From the NCBI GenBank assembly GCA_900548905.1, contig URMK01000005.1:62001-126000 (forward strand): DNA of 64,000 nt, given 5' to 3'. Position 1 is the first letter of the stretch. Every line of letters starts with the position of its first letter. The translations under genes were made by a program, and so were the position numbers. The DNA comes from an uncultured Lachnospiraceae bacterium. GTDB taxonomy: Bacteria; Bacillota; Clostridia; Lachnospirales; Lachnospiraceae. Below the pieces are notes generated by a model that saw only the letters and a list, made by a program, of their open reading frames with translations, made no database searches and was not told where the DNA came from. Positions 63,447-64,000 of the stretch are shown here, in pieces.

Positions 63447-63476
63447 GTAACAATCCGGACCTGTCTGTGCTGTTAC
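63447..63476. repeat. REP-like 30-base palindrome, best full copy
   Basis: Ends are GTAACA and TGTTAC, with GGAC-CT-GTCTG in the middle. The consensus I derive from all copies is GTAACAGTTCAGAC-N2-GTCTGAACTGTTAC. It lies between groL and its terminator. Confidence 0.6.
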
Positions 63477-63482
63477 GTCTTC

Positions 63483-64000
63483 TTACATCATTCCCATTCC
63501 GCCTGCTCCGGCAGGTGCAGGGGGCAGATCTTCTTTAATATCTGCAACAACAGTTTCTGTGGTCAGCAGCGTGGAAGCAACGCTTGTTGCATTCTGCAGT
63601 GCGCTTCTGGTAACTTTGGCAGGATCCAGGATCCCTGCGTCAACCATGTTCACATACTCTTCCTTCAGAGCATCGAAGCCCATGCCAACTTCCATTTCTT
63701 TTACCTTGTTGATGATAACACTGCCTTCCAGTCCTGCATTGGCAGCAATGTGGAACAGAGGTGCTTCCAGAGCTTTCAGAACGATTCTTGCACCGGTCTT
63801 TTCGTCTCCGTCCATACCCTCAGCCAGTTTGGAAACATCCTTGCATGCGTGGATATAAGCAGATCCGCCGCCTGCGATGATACCTTCCTCCACTGCAGCT
63901 CTTGTTGCAGCCAGGGCATCTTCCATACGAAGCTTGGCTTCCTTCATTTCTGTTTCTGTTGCAGCACCGACACGGATAACCGCTACGCCGCCTGCCAGCT
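63483..64000 (-). CDS. groL: Chaperonin GroEL, C-terminal part
   Basis: The 3' 172 codons of the 60-kDa chaperonin; the start lies beyond the window. The part seen covers the end of the intermediate and the equatorial domain: [54 protein letters not shown], and ending [15 protein letters not shown], the typical GGM-rich tail. Ending in a GC-rich terminator with a repeat between. Confidence 0.97.
   Translation of the reverse strand, partial: LAGGVAVIRVGAATETEMKEAKLRMEDALAATRAAVEEGIIAGGGSAYIHACKDVSKLAEGMDGDEKTGARIVLKALEAPLFHIAANAGLEGSVIINKVKEMEVGMGFDALKEEYVNMVDAGILDPAKVTRSALQNATSVASTLLTTETVVADIKEDLPPAPAGAGGMGMM

Noticed and set aside
1..64000. CRISPR arrays, tRNA or rRNA genes, IS elements or phage genes
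   Set aside because: No regular spaced repeats, no cloverleaf or rRNA core sequences and no transposase or integrase motifs were seen by eye. A tRNAscan or ISfinder search was not possible.

Overview
The window reads as a chromosomal segment of a spore-forming, mid-GC member of the Clostridia, most likely Lachnospiraceae. The grounds are gene content and order: a division/wall cluster with two consecutive class B penicillin-binding proteins and a SpoVE/FtsW-type protein, a meso-DAP-type MurE, the SCIFF peptide with its radical SAM maturase next to a fused SecDF, HemZ beside HisS-AspS, and a priA-def-fmt-rsmB-rlmN-prpC-prkC-rsgA run. This is inference from families, not a database match. Most genes lie on the minus strand.

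Left edge (1-3.4 kb): the 5' part of a peptide-type ABC binding lipoprotein, an L-cysteine desulfidase-family enzyme, and a divergent LysR regulator with palindromic DNA between them. 3.5-16.9 kb: the mra/dcw cluster, read right to left as mraZ, rsmH, ftsL-like, two PBPs, mraY, murD, ftsW, murA, ftsQ, ftsZ. Four 10-bp-spaced MraZ boxes precede it. 17.2-30.6 kb: a translation, repair and signalling run (ychF, rsgA, prkC, prpC, rlmN, rsmB, a zinc peptidase, fmt, def, priA, murE). It joins protein maturation, rRNA methylation and the Ser/Thr kinase-phosphatase pair that senses wall fragments.

30.7-34.3 kb is the accessory-looking part: an isochorismatase-like hydrolase, a flavodoxin-like reductase and a short-chain dehydrogenase. 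Between them are a ~290-nt near-perfect palindrome and three copies of a compact element. Each copy has a -10-like box, a hairpin with an AACAAC loop, an exposed CCCCCCTCATAA segment and a terminator hairpin. I interpret these as a small family of stand-alone, C-rich regulatory RNAs. They are the best candidate here for an undescribed system.

34.3-41.2 kb: an orphan 1-phosphofructokinase-like gene, recJ, secDF, scfB and the short scfA (SCIFF) gene. 41.4-50.7 kb: envelope genes (TIGR04086-type membrane protein, CNNM/CBS transporter, two amidases, a GH25 lysozyme with SH3 repeats, an AEC transporter, a DUF4190-like protein) and a possible mini-operon of an 8-residue Cys peptide plus a small basic protein. 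50.7-62.2 kb: a GGDEF/HD-GYP protein, aspS, hisS, hemZ, an MBL hydrolase, relA, apt and a YdcF-like protein, with a second large palindrome (~207 nt) upstream of hisS. 62.4 kb to the end: a diguanylate cyclase on the plus strand and the 3' part of groL.

No rRNA, tRNA, CRISPR array, insertion sequence or prophage gene was seen. A ~30-nt REP-like palindrome recurs, in whole or in part, in several intergenic gaps.
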